The notes under the pieces: model-generated | The model's database searches: none | Seen by the model: the letters and a program-made list of their open reading frames with translations, nothing else | Told to the model about the DNA's origin: nothing | NCBI GenBank assembly: GCA_963805305.1 | Contig: CAWDTM010000008.1 | Location: 62,001-126,000 of the forward strand | Origin: CAVXEH01 sp963805305 | GTDB lineage: Bacteria; Chloroflexota; Limnocylindria; QHBO01 | Direction: 5' to 3' | Length of the DNA: 64,000 nt | Program-made: the position numbers and the translations under genes | Shown here: one piece after another, positions 1 to 8,147 of the stretch | How the letters are laid out: every line of letters begins with the position of its first letter | How positions within the stretch are numbered: position 1 is the first letter of the stretch

Positions 1-165
1 GCGTTCGACGCGGCCATGGATGCAGCAAGGGTCACGCACATCAGCGTCGCCTATGACGGCGCGACCCATTCATTCTTCGATCGGCGAGCGGACGAGTTCG
101 CCGACGCGTCGGCGGATGCCTGGCGCCGGATGCTCGACTTCATGGCTGTCCCGACCCTGTCCTGA
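1..165 (+). CDS. Dienelactone hydrolase family protein, C-terminal fragment
   Basis: Only the last 54 codons lie in the window; the gene starts upstream. The frame opens at base 1 and stops at TGA 163-165. The fragment contains YDGATHSFFDRR followed by an amphipathic helix with AWRRMLDFM. This matches the C-terminal part of dienelactone-hydrolase-like alpha/beta hydrolases, where the GxxHxF motif supplies the catalytic histidine. Substrate cannot be judged. It converges on the FTR1 permease gene with only 7 bases between the stops. Confidence 0.75.
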   Translation, partial: AFDAAMDAARVTHISVAYDGATHSFFDRRADEFADASADAWRRMLDFMAVPTLS

Positions 166-172
166 CGGCGGG

Positions 173-1054
173 TCAGACCCGCGAGGGTGTCTGCTCGGTG
201 CGTATGACCTCGGCCGGCTTCAGCGGGCGCAGGTAGAGCGTCAGCACCAGGCCGATGTACCCGAGCCACACGATCAGGCGCGTCCATTCCGGTGCGGCGG
301 CGTAGCCGACCAGTGCGTGCAGGAACTGGCCGACGATCCCCAGCCCACCGCCGGCGTCGGGAAGCACGGTCGACAGGTCGAAGGCGGAATGCGTGCCGAA
401 GCCGATCCATCCGATCTCGATGAACTCGTGCAGGGCGCTCGCGACCAGCCCGCCGGCCACGAAGACGAGGGCCACTCCGGTCCAGGTGAAGAAGATCCGC
501 AGGTTGATGGCGCGAGACCCCCGGTAGAAGCCGATCCCCAGCACGGCGGCGATGGCCAGGCCGATGACGGCACCAACGAGAACCGAGAGGGCACCCTGCT
601 CCGCCCGCGAGGCGGCGGTCGCCTGGCCAAGCAGGAAGAGCGAGGTCTCGATCCCTTCGCGAATGACGACGGTGAAGGCAAGGACGGCCAGTCCGGTGAC
701 CCGTCCGCCGGTGAGGGATCGGTCGACGGCGGCGCGCAGCTCGTGGCTCACCGACGTGGCCGTCCGCCGCATCCAGAACAGCATCCAGGTCACGACGACG
801 GCAGCCAGCAGCAGCGTCGTGCCCTCGAAGATCTGCTCCGCCGGCGATGGCAGCTCCTGGAGGGTGACCCACAGGACGGCGCCCAGGGCGGCGCTCAGGG
901 CGATCGCCCACCCGACGCCGGCCCAGATCCGACCGAACGCCGAACGGTGCCCGGCGCGGGCCAGGTAGGTGAGGATGATGCTCACGATGAGTGCGGCTTC
1001 GACGCCTTCGCGCAGCCCGGTCAGGAGCCCGGTCGTCAGTGATCCCAGATCCAA
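173..1054 (-). CDS. FTR1-family iron permease (EfeU-like)
   Basis: Predicted high-affinity iron permease of 293 residues with about seven membrane segments. Two REXXE iron-binding motifs are visible: REGVE near the N-terminus and REGIE after the third membrane segment, the defining FTR1/EfeU feature. The TTG at 1054 is chosen because it puts REGVE about 15 residues from the start, as in the family, and has GGGAG upstream. A longer frame from 1129 would add a charged, non-membrane N-terminus. No EfeO or EfeB partner is nearby, so it may work alone or with proteins encoded elsewhere. A DtxR/IdeR-like half-palindrome lies about 80 bases upstream (see the regulatory entry). Family is confident; the start is less so. 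Confidence 0.9.
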   Translation of the reverse strand: MDLGSLTTGLLTGLREGVEAALIVSIILTYLARAGHRSAFGRIWAGVGWAIALSAALGAVLWVTLQELPSPAEQIFEGTTLLLAAVVVTWMLFWMRRTATSVSHELRAAVDRSLTGGRVTGLAVLAFTVVIREGIETSLFLLGQATAASRAEQGALSVLVGAVIGLAIAAVLGIGFYRGSRAINLRIFFTWTGVALVFVAGGLVASALHEFIEIGWIGFGTHSAFDLSTVLPDAGGGLGIVGQFLHALVGYAAAPEWTRLIVWLGYIGLVLTLYLRPLKPAEVIRTEQTPSRV

Positions 1055-1131
1055 GAGCGTGCGTCTCCCGACATTCGTGCAAGGTGGCGGTGTCGCGGCT
1101 CCGCCGGTCCCTTCGTGGCCGGGAAGCACTC

Positions 1132-1150
1132 GCTGGTTAGGCTAGACAGA
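1132..1150. promoter_or_regulatory. Possible DtxR/IdeR-like iron box upstream of the FTR1 permease
   Basis: Bases 1135-1144 read GGTTAGGCTA, identical to the central ten bases of the DtxR/IdeR consensus TTAGGTTAGGCTAACCTAA. The flanks match poorly, about 12 of 19 overall. On the minus strand the site contains TAGCCT, a possible -10 for the permease gene, so a bound repressor could block it. The iron-permease context makes the match more than neutral, but it is a partial site in GC-rich DNA. Confidence 0.3.
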
Positions 1151-1288
1151 GGTCAGACGTTCGTCAATACGAACTACCAGCGGCCAGGTCGGAAATAGAC
1201 GGCTCGACACCGCCTTCCGGCCCGGGTCCGGCTGCGGCGCGTCTAGAATCGCAGAAGACGTCAACGACTCCTCCTGCGGAGACCTTTC

Positions 1289-2485
1289 ATGATCGATCTT
1301 TCGCTGACCGACGCGCAGCGCGAGGTGCAGCGGACCGCTCGCGCCTTTGCCGAGCGCGAGATCCTGCCGCGCATCGCCGACCTGGACAGCACGGCGACCT
1401 ACGACCGCTCCCTCTTCGAGAAGATGGGCGCGGAGGGCTTCCTGGGCCTGCCCATCCCCGAGCGGTACGGCGGGGCCGGCATGGACTACATCGCCTTTGC
1501 GCTCCTCTGCGAGGAGATGGAGCGCGCCGACACCGCCTTCCGTGTCGTCTACTCGGTGCACACCGGGCTCAACTCGCTGACCCTGCTCCAGTGGGGGAAC
1601 GAGGACCAGAAGCAGCGCTACCTGGTTCCCCAGGCCCGGGGCGAGAAGCTGGCCACGTTCGGGCTCACCGAGCCCGGGGTCGGCTCGGACGCGGCAAACC
1701 TGGCGACCACCGCGCGGCGCGACGGTGACCGCTATCTCCTCAACGGAAGCAAGATCTGGATCAGCCTCGCGGATACCGCGGACAACTTCCTGGTCTTCGC
1801 CACCGTCGACAAGAGCAGGGGCCACAAGGGGATCACCGCCTTCATCGTGGAGCGGGACTTCCCGGGCTTCTCCTCCGACTCGCTCCACGGCAAGCTCGGC
1901 GTGCGAGCCGGCAACACGGGAATCCTCTACTTCGACAACTGCGAGGTTCCCGTCGAGAACCGGGTCGGCGAGGAGGGAGAGGGCTTCACCATCGCGATGA
2001 GCGCCATCGACCAGGGCCGCTATACGGTCGCTGCCGGCGCCGTGGGCCTCGCCGAGGCATGCCTCGGGGCGAGCCTGAAGTACGCTCACGAACGCAAGGC
2101 CTTCGGCGACGAGATCGGCCGCCACCAGCTGGTCAAGCAGATGCTGGCCAACATGCAGGCCGGCATCGAAGCCGGGAGGCTCCTCGTGTGGAAGGCCGGC
2201 TGGAAGAAGAACGCAGGCGAGCGCAACACGCGCGAGACGAGCCTGGCCAAGTGGTACGCCACGGACCATGCCGTCCAATGCGCGCTCGACGCGGTGCAGA
2301 TCCACGGTGCCTACGGATACAGCGCCGACTACCCCGTGGAGCGCTACCTGCGCAACTCGAAGGGTTCGGTGATCTACGAGGGAACCGACCAGATACACAC
2401 GCTGCTCCAGGCGGACTACCTCCTGGGCTACCGCAGGGACCACCCGCTGCGCATGCCGCAGCCGCCGTTCGAAGGAGAGATGTAG
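1289..2485 (+). CDS. Acyl-CoA dehydrogenase
   Basis: FAD-dependent acyl-CoA dehydrogenase of 398 residues, full length. N-terminal helical domain, then the FAD/substrate loop FGLTEPGVGSD and the NGSKIWIS strand. The C-terminal helical domain has VQIHGAYGY and YEGTDQIH; the glutamate of YEGT is at the usual catalytic-base position of short-chain members. ATG 1289 has GGAG about nine bases upstream and TAGAAT at 1249-1254 as a possible -10. The patatin-like gene follows after 11 bases, so the two are probably one transcript. Chain-length specificity is not readable; it could be butyryl-, isovaleryl- or glutaryl-CoA type. Confidence 0.93.
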   Translation: MIDLSLTDAQREVQRTARAFAEREILPRIADLDSTATYDRSLFEKMGAEGFLGLPIPERYGGAGMDYIAFALLCEEMERADTAFRVVYSVHTGLNSLTLLQWGNEDQKQRYLVPQARGEKLATFGLTEPGVGSDAANLATTARRDGDRYLLNGSKIWISLADTADNFLVFATVDKSRGHKGITAFIVERDFPGFSSDSLHGKLGVRAGNTGILYFDNCEVPVENRVGEEGEGFTIAMSAIDQGRYTVAAGAVGLAEACLGASLKYAHERKAFGDEIGRHQLVKQMLANMQAGIEAGRLLVWKAGWKKNAGERNTRETSLAKWYATDHAVQCALDAVQIHGAYGYSADYPVERYLRNSKGSVIYEGTDQIHTLLQADYLLGYRRDHPLRMPQPPFEGEM

Positions 2486-2496
2486 CCGGAGGGGGC

Positions 2497-3483
2497 ATGG
2501 GGGACCGATCACGGCGAATCCTGTCGATAGACGGGGGTGGCGTCCGCGGCGTGATCCCCGCCGTCGTCCTCGCCGCGCTGGAGTCGAGGACCGGACGGCC
2601 GGTTCGCGACCAATTTGACTTTCTGGCGGGGACCTCGACCGGCGCCCTGATCGCGGGGGCACTGGCTGCGGGGATCCCGGCGGCGCAGGTGGTGGCGCTC
2701 TACGTGGAGCACGCGCCCGAGCTCTTTGCGCGGACGCCGGTGCTCTCGACGCTGGCCCGCATCCTGACCGGGCACATGTACGACGTGGAGCGGCTCCACG
2801 CGCGCATCCGCTCGGAGCTCGGGAGCCGATCGGCCGACTGGCGGCTTGCCGACGTTCCGGTCGACATCCTCGTCACCGCGAAAGGGCTCATCGACTCGCA
2901 CCAGTGGTACTTCGTGAAGGACTGCCGCGGGCGGAACACGTGCCGAACCGGCAACCTGTCCCTGGCCGACTGCCTCACCGCCTCGGCAGCGGCGCCCACC
3001 TACTTTGCACCATGGACGGTTCCCGGGCTCGAGGACCACGGCCCCATGGTCGACGGTGGAACCGGCGTGGCCGGCAACCCCACCTACCAGGCCTGCGTCG
3101 AGGCGTTCGTCTACGCGGACGGATATCGGGCCGCGGACACGGTGATCGTCTCCCTGGGAACCGGCCTCTACCTGGACCGGTCGCGTCCGCGGTGGCTCTA
3201 CGACTGGCTGGGCTGGCTGCTCGCGGAGCTGCTGCGCTCGCCGGGCGAGCAGCAGACCGAGCTCGTCAGCCGGCACTACCCCGAAGCGACCTTCTACCGT
3301 CTCGACGTTCGCCTGCCGAGGGACTTCGCGCTCGACGGGGTGCGCGCACTGCCGGAGCTGCGGGCCATTGGTGAGCGGCTGGCGGATCGGATCGACTGGC
3401 CCGCGCTGCTGGACGGGACCGACACGACCTGGCTCGTCCACGACGGCAACCGACGCCCGGAGTCATACGCCGCGACGATCTGA
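2497..3483 (+). CDS. Patatin-like phospholipase
   Basis: Predicted serine lipid acyl hydrolase of 328 residues with a Ser-Asp dyad. Visible motifs are the oxyanion glycine loop DGGGVRG near residue 10, the nucleophile elbow GTSTG near residue 45, and MVDGGTG carrying the catalytic Asp. ATG 2497 follows AGGGGG and gives an N-terminus starting directly with the SIDGGG strand, as in the family. The frame stays open upstream inside the acyl-CoA dehydrogenase gene, but that part is shadow. Together with the dehydrogenase it suggests release and use of lipid acyl chains. No signal peptide. Its stop and that of the opposite gene lie in the palindrome TGATCA. Confidence 0.9.
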   Translation: MGDRSRRILSIDGGGVRGVIPAVVLAALESRTGRPVRDQFDFLAGTSTGALIAGALAAGIPAAQVVALYVEHAPELFARTPVLSTLARILTGHMYDVERLHARIRSELGSRSADWRLADVPVDILVTAKGLIDSHQWYFVKDCRGRNTCRTGNLSLADCLTASAAAPTYFAPWTVPGLEDHGPMVDGGTGVAGNPTYQACVEAFVYADGYRAADTVIVSLGTGLYLDRSRPRWLYDWLGWLLAELLRSPGEQQTELVSRHYPEATFYRLDVRLPRDFALDGVRALPELRAIGERLADRIDWPALLDGTDTTWLVHDGNRRPESYAATI

Positions 3484-4008
3484 TCAGGATCCGTCGCGCT
3501 CGTCGGGGTGAATGGGGACCATCCGGGAGGTGGGCCGCTCGTGGTGCGGGGTGAAGACAAGGAGGGCCGCCGCGGCAGCTGGCAGGAGCAGGGCCCCCGT
3601 CACCTCTCGCGGCCATGAGAAAGCGAAGGCGATGGGGTCCGGCCCGGCGAAGCCCGGGTACCGGAGGACCCCGAGCGCGGTGAGCCACCAGGCAAGGCCC
3701 AACCCCAGAACGGCCAGCCCGAGGAGGCGACGGATCCAGCTGCCCTCGACGATCGCGAGGAGCACGCCGATCAGCAGGGCAGCGGACGCGGCTCCGATCA
3801 CCGCGCCGATCCCGATGGAGGTCCAGGGCTCGCGGCCACGCTGGTACGCGGAAAGCAGGGACAGGCCCGGATGGCTCAGGTACTCGACCCAGGCGTTGAT
3901 GGCCAGGTCGGCCAGGCCCGCGAGGACCACGCCGAGAGCGAGATCGAGGGCGAGGGTGGCGCGTCGGAGGAAGGTCTCGAGACGATCCACGCGGTCAGCC
4001 GTCTTCAT
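3484..4008 (-). CDS. Hypothetical membrane protein, four predicted helices
   Basis: 174 residues with four long hydrophobic stretches, a charged N-terminus and a polar histidine-containing tail. I do not recognise a family. The start ATG 4008 lies 14 bases inside the end of the penicillin-acylase-family gene, so the two are probably translationally coupled. It could be an accessory membrane protein of the amidase, but nothing in the sequence shows that. Confidence 0.7.
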   Translation of the reverse strand: MKTADRVDRLETFLRRATLALDLALGVVLAGLADLAINAWVEYLSHPGLSLLSAYQRGREPWTSIGIGAVIGAASAALLIGVLLAIVEGSWIRRLLGLAVLGLGLAWWLTALGVLRYPGFAGPDPIAFAFSWPREVTGALLLPAAAAALLVFTPHHERPTSRMVPIHPDERDGS

Positions 4009-6370
4009 CCGGCGCGCCTCCCGGCTCGAGGGTCAGCGTGTCCCGCGTGGCGGCCGCAACCTCGAGCTCCGTCCAGGGCATGGGAGCGCCGTCGCCCGCG
4101 AGCCACAGCTCGTACAGGTCCCGGTAGTGGCGCGAGAGCGGGTTGCCGCTCTGCCCGCCGGCCAGGGAGAAGCGGCTCGCAGCCGGATCGCCCAGGTCGA
4201 TGACGCAGCGGGTATTTGCCAGGGCTCCCGGACGGCCGAACGGATCGAGCGGACCTGCCGAGACCTGCATGGGCGTATTCGCGTCGCCCCCGATGGGGAC
4301 CGGTCCCAGGTTGAAGATCCGGTCGAGCGGACGGCGCACGCCGATCGGGTGCTCCAGCGTGACCTGGCGAACGTGGCCCCATCCCCAGCCGGCGGGGTCG
4401 TCGCCGTGGTGATCCGCCAGCCAGCGAACCGTGCCTCCCAGCGCGGCGACCGACTCCGCCGTCCAGTCCGATCCGTCGAACCAGCCGTCCGGACGCTCGC
4501 GCAGCAGGCGCACGAGGCGGCTCATGGCCCGGGTCGAGAAGAGCGTGTACGGCACGACCTGGCCGAAGCCCGCGCCGATCGCCCAGGACCACGAGCCGGG
4601 GGCCTTGGCGCGGGCCAGGCGCTGGGTGAGATCCGCGGCGAACCCCTCGTAGATCGCGGCGCCCGGTGAGTCCGCGGACACCTCGCCGTCCCAAACCCGG
4701 AGAATCTCGAGCGCGCGAGCGGCATCGGGGTCCGCGGCCGCATCGACCGACAGGCTGAGCACGAAGTCACGAAGCTCGCGCCATGGCATGGAGGTGACGT
4801 CCATCTGGAGCCGCTGGGCGGCCGCGACGTCCCAGTCGAGCCGGTTCGACAGTGCCTCGACCAGCCGTGCGATGCGATATCCGTCGATGAAGTCGCTGCC
4901 CAGGAATGGCCCGTCGCCGTCCACGGTTGGCTTTCCGTTCGCCGAGGCGACCCACCCCGTATCCGGATCGAGGCTGTGGGGCATCTCGTGGAACGGCACC
5001 AGGTCGTCCTCCCACCCGTTCGTCGGATCCCAGCCGGGGAGCGGGACCGTCCCTGTCCCCGCTCGGCGGCGGGGAAGCTGTCCCACCAGCTGCCAGCCGA
5101 TATGCCCGTCGCGGTCCGCGTAGACGACGTTGAGGGCCGGTCCGGGCCACTCCGCGAAGGCGCGCCGGAAGTCGTCGAAGGAGCTGGATCGGACGACGTC
5201 CAGAAACCCGCGGACCGGCAGCGGCCGAAGCCACACCGCGGACATGGAGAGCGCCTGGGGGATCTCCTCGGCGAGGATGGCGGTGATCACCGGACCGCGC
5301 CTCGTCACGAGGATCCGCTCCTCGATCGGCTCGGCGCCCTTCACCGCGATCCGCTCGACCCGAGTGTCGCACGGCACGAAGGCATCCCCCTCCCGGACGG
5401 AGGCGCCATCCGGGCCGATCTCCTCGAGGAACAGGTCGGTGTTGTCGGTGAGCCCGGCGGTGATGCCCCACGCCGCGTGGCCGTTGGTCCCGATGGGGAA
5501 GGCGGGACCGCCCACGAACGAAGCTCCGGCGATCTCCCACTCCGGAGTTCGCAGGTGCGCGAGGTACCACGGCGCCGGCAGCGTGGGCGCGAGGTGCGGG
5601 TCGTTCGCCAGGAGCGCGGCCCCCGATGCGGTCCTGCGGCCCGCGATGGCCCAGTTGTTCGACGCGCCGCCCGTGGGCAGGGCGGCCTGGAGTGCCGCGA
5701 GGTCTGCTCCCAGGCGGTCGACGACCGCGGCCGCCTTCGCGCCGGGCGGTGCCGTCACCGGGAGCCAATCGGCATAGGCAGGATCCAGGGCGCGGACCGC
5801 GTCCGCGCCATCGGTCAGGAAGACCTTGAGGCGGGCGAGCTCGACGTCCCAGTTGCTCGAGAGGGAGAATGCCTGGAGGCCCACGAACGAGAGCACATCG
5901 AGCGCGGTCCATGGCGTTGGCTCGGCACGGAGCAGCCGCAGTTCGTGCGGTGCGCGCCGGAGCCCGTGTGCAAATCCGCCGTTGACGCCGGCCACGTAGC
6001 CATCCAGCGCGGCCAGCAGATCGGTGCCCAGGACGGCCAGCTGTGCCTGCGCAGTGCGGGAAAAGCCCAGACGCCGGCTCATGCGGTCGATAGGGATGCC
6101 GTCGGGGCCGATCAGCGCCGAGAGCGTCCCGGACCCCACTCTGCGGAGCAGCTCCAGCTGGAATCCCCGGTCCTGGGCATGGCAGAAGCCCAGGCCGAAC
6201 CAGGCGTCCGCGTCCGTCGACGCGTCGACGTGGGGGATGCCCCACCGGTCGCGCCGGATGGTGATCCGTCCATCCGTCCCGGACACGCGCAGGTGTCCGC
6301 GCGTGCGCGGGAGCCGGGTGCCCAGGACACGGAGGAGGAGGCCGGGCCAGTCGAACGCCATGCATCGCAA
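3995..6370 (-). CDS. Penicillin acylase family protein (Ntn hydrolase)
   Basis: Large amidase-family protein of about 790 residues. The alpha part contains RDRWGIPHV, typical of the family's N-terminus. GASNNWAI has the serine that becomes the N-terminal nucleophile after autocleavage, followed by LLANDPHL and a HAAWGIT-type motif. The family cleaves amides such as beta-lactam side chains, acyl-homoserine lactones or acyl peptides; the substrate here is open. Start is ambiguous: TTG 6370 has AAGGGG five bases upstream, while ATG 6361 is in frame three codons later. No clear signal peptide, which is unusual for a family that is often exported. Confidence 0.9.
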   Translation of the reverse strand: MRCMAFDWPGLLLRVLGTRLPRTRGHLRVSGTDGRITIRRDRWGIPHVDASTDADAWFGLGFCHAQDRGFQLELLRRVGSGTLSALIGPDGIPIDRMSRRLGFSRTAQAQLAVLGTDLLAALDGYVAGVNGGFAHGLRRAPHELRLLRAEPTPWTALDVLSFVGLQAFSLSSNWDVELARLKVFLTDGADAVRALDPAYADWLPVTAPPGAKAAAVVDRLGADLAALQAALPTGGASNNWAIAGRRTASGAALLANDPHLAPTLPAPWYLAHLRTPEWEIAGASFVGGPAFPIGTNGHAAWGITAGLTDNTDLFLEEIGPDGASVREGDAFVPCDTRVERIAVKGAEPIEERILVTRRGPVITAILAEEIPQALSMSAVWLRPLPVRGFLDVVRSSSFDDFRRAFAEWPGPALNVVYADRDGHIGWQLVGQLPRRRAGTGTVPLPGWDPTNGWEDDLVPFHEMPHSLDPDTGWVASANGKPTVDGDGPFLGSDFIDGYRIARLVEALSNRLDWDVAAAQRLQMDVTSMPWRELRDFVLSLSVDAAADPDAARALEILRVWDGEVSADSPGAAIYEGFAADLTQRLARAKAPGSWSWAIGAGFGQVVPYTLFSTRAMSRLVRLLRERPDGWFDGSDWTAESVAALGGTVRWLADHHGDDPAGWGWGHVRQVTLEHPIGVRRPLDRIFNLGPVPIGGDANTPMQVSAGPLDPFGRPGALANTRCVIDLGDPAASRFSLAGGQSGNPLSRHYRDLYELWLAGDGAPMPWTELEVAAATRDTLTLEPGGAPDEDG

Positions 6371-6465
6371 GCCTACCCCTTGCGATGCCTACGAATGTGG
6401 CATCCTTCGACCCCGCCGACCATGACCTGTACGCCGTTCGCCCAACGGCAGATTGGAGCGAACGG

Positions 6466-7560
6466 ATGCCTCTCCGGGGTGCCGCCATGGCCCTCGTCCT
6501 CGTGGTGCTGCTCGCCGCGTGTGCAAGCCCCGCACCATCGGTCTCCCCGCCTGCGCCAAGCGTCGGCCCGTCGACGGTTCCGGACGCCAGCGCGGTGGCC
6601 CTCGCCTCGCCGTCGGCCACCGCCGTCCCGACCCCGAGTCCCGTGCCGTCGGGACCCCTGCCGGGCAACCTGCTGATCGCCGACCGGGGGAACGGTCGCC
6701 TGCTGATCGTCGACCCGTCCGGCACCATCCTCTGGTCGCTCACCCTCAACCGGCAGGCCGGCTGGTCGCAGGCACCGCTGGCCGCGGACGACGCCTTCTT
6801 CACCGCCGATGGCCGCCAGATCTCGATCAACGCCGAGGACGAGCACGTGATCGCCCGGGTCGACATCGCCACCAGGCGCATCGTATGGAGCTACGGCCAC
6901 GATGGCGTCCCCGGCAGCCGCGCCGGCTACCTGAACACGCCGGATGACGCCTACCCGCTCCCGAACGGCGACACGCTCGTGGCGGACATCTTCAACGAGC
7001 GGATCCTCGAGATCTCGCCGGCTGGCCGGATCGTGCGCCAGATCGGGACGACCCGCGTCCGGCGCCACGATCCGCCCACCGCGTTCGCGGCACCCAACGG
7101 CGACACGCCGCTGCCCGACGGCGGGATCCTGGTCACCGAGATCGGTGGCAGCTGGGTCGACCGGCTGACCGCGTCGGGCGCCCTCGCCTGGTCCGTGCAG
7201 CTGAAAGGGATCCACTACCCGTCTGACGCGCAGCTCCTGCCGAACGGCGAGATCCTCGTCGTGGACTACCACTCGCCCGGCGCGGTTGCCGTCTTCCGAC
7301 GGGATGGCACGCTGGTCTGGAGCTACCGCGTCACGAGCGGGGCGGGCCGCCTCGAGCATCCGTCGCTCGCGGTGCTGCTCCCGAACGGGAACTACGCGGT
7401 CACCGACGACGACAACAACCGCGTGGTCGTGATCGATCCGGGGACCGGGAAGATCGTCTGGCAGTACGGACATCGAGGCGTGGCCGGTACGGCACTCGGC
7501 TACCTCAACGGGCCCGACGGGCTGGACTTCGCCGGGCCGGCGGTCCTCCTTCCGTCCTGA
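6466..7560 (+). CDS. Lipoprotein with NHL/PQQ-like beta-propeller
   Basis: 364 residues. The N-terminus has a lipobox ending LLAAC, so it is probably lipid-anchored outside the membrane. A Ser/Pro/Ala-rich linker of about 50 residues follows. The body has repeating blades such as NLLIADRGNGRLLIVD, TLVADIFNERILEI, EILVVDYHSPGAV and NYAVTDDDNNRVVVID, resembling NHL or PQQ-like propellers. ATG 6466 is preceded by GGAG at good spacing; the upstream in-frame extension lacks signal character. It is divergent from the amidase. Role is probably binding or structural; no catalytic residues are evident. Confidence 0.85.
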   Translation: MPLRGAAMALVLVVLLAACASPAPSVSPPAPSVGPSTVPDASAVALASPSATAVPTPSPVPSGPLPGNLLIADRGNGRLLIVDPSGTILWSLTLNRQAGWSQAPLAADDAFFTADGRQISINAEDEHVIARVDIATRRIVWSYGHDGVPGSRAGYLNTPDDAYPLPNGDTLVADIFNERILEISPAGRIVRQIGTTRVRRHDPPTAFAAPNGDTPLPDGGILVTEIGGSWVDRLTASGALAWSVQLKGIHYPSDAQLLPNGEILVVDYHSPGAVAVFRRDGTLVWSYRVTSGAGRLEHPSLAVLLPNGNYAVTDDDNNRVVVIDPGTGKIVWQYGHRGVAGTALGYLNGPDGLDFAGPAVLLPS

Positions 7561-7570
7561 CGCGGCCTTC

Positions 7571-7585
7571 TATACTTCGCGGCCA
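7571..7585 (+). promoter_or_regulatory. Putative leaderless promoter (-10 TATACT)
   Basis: TATACT at 7571-7576 ends eight bases before ATG 7585, and there is no Shine-Dalgarno sequence. Transcription would start at or beside the A of the ATG. Confidence 0.6.
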
Positions 7586-8133
7586 TGAGCCGCACGATCG
7601 AGCTGGTTGCCGGCCTGATGCTCCTCGCCATCGGAGTGCTGGTCCTCGCGTCCGGTTGGATCGCGGACTGGATCGGCACGCTGAGCGTGGGCGACCGCTG
7701 GCTCGCCTACTGGCCGGCGCTCCTGATCGTGCTGTCGGTGTTCTTCATTGGACCGGCGCTCATCGGTCGCCGCCAGCATCGCCGCCTTCGCGCCGGGATG
7801 GCCATCCCCGGGGCCGTCCTGCTCGGCGCCGGCCTCGGGCTGCTGTACACGAGCCTGAACGGGCACTGGGGGACGTGGTCGTCGCTGTGGACCGTGCTGC
7901 CGTTCAGCTTCGGCATCGGCATGTACGCGGCCGGCTGGATCGCCGACGCGCCCGCCTTCAAGTGGATCGGTTTCGCGCTCGCCGTGGGTGCGGTGATCGC
8001 GTACCTCGCCCTGGCCACCGCCTTCGGCGGTGAGGCGTTCCGGCTGGTGGGCGCCATCGGCATCATCGCCCTGGGGCTGGCCCTCACGGTCGGTGGTCTC
8101 GCAGAGAGGCTCAGTCGCAAGTCGCCCGCCTGA
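7585..8133 (+). CDS. Hypothetical membrane protein, six predicted helices
   Basis: 182 residues almost entirely made of six hydrophobic helices joined by short loops, with an arginine-rich loop (RRQHRRLR) between helices two and three. The pattern resembles the small LiaI/LiaF-like or DUF5668 membrane families, but I cannot assign it. It starts 24 bases after the propeller lipoprotein and has its own -10-like TATACT, so it may be transcribed separately. Confidence 0.75.
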   Translation: MSRTIELVAGLMLLAIGVLVLASGWIADWIGTLSVGDRWLAYWPALLIVLSVFFIGPALIGRRQHRRLRAGMAIPGAVLLGAGLGLLYTSLNGHWGTWSSLWTVLPFSFGIGMYAAGWIADAPAFKWIGFALAVGAVIAYLALATAFGGEAFRLVGAIGIIALGLALTVGGLAERLSRKSPA

Positions 8134-8147
8134 GGCGCTCGCCTCAG
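8130..8147. terminator. Bidirectional hairpin between convergent genes
   Basis: CTGAGGCG-CT-CGCCTCAG is a perfect 8-base inverted repeat. It contains both stop codons (TGA 8131 on plus, TGA on minus at 8146-8144). Without a T-run it is a likely but weak terminator for both strands. Confidence 0.5.

Noticed and set aside
2059..2496. Upstream extension of the patatin-like frame
   Set aside because: It lies within the acyl-CoA dehydrogenase gene and reads as low-quality Arg/Pro-rich sequence; the family start is at 2497.
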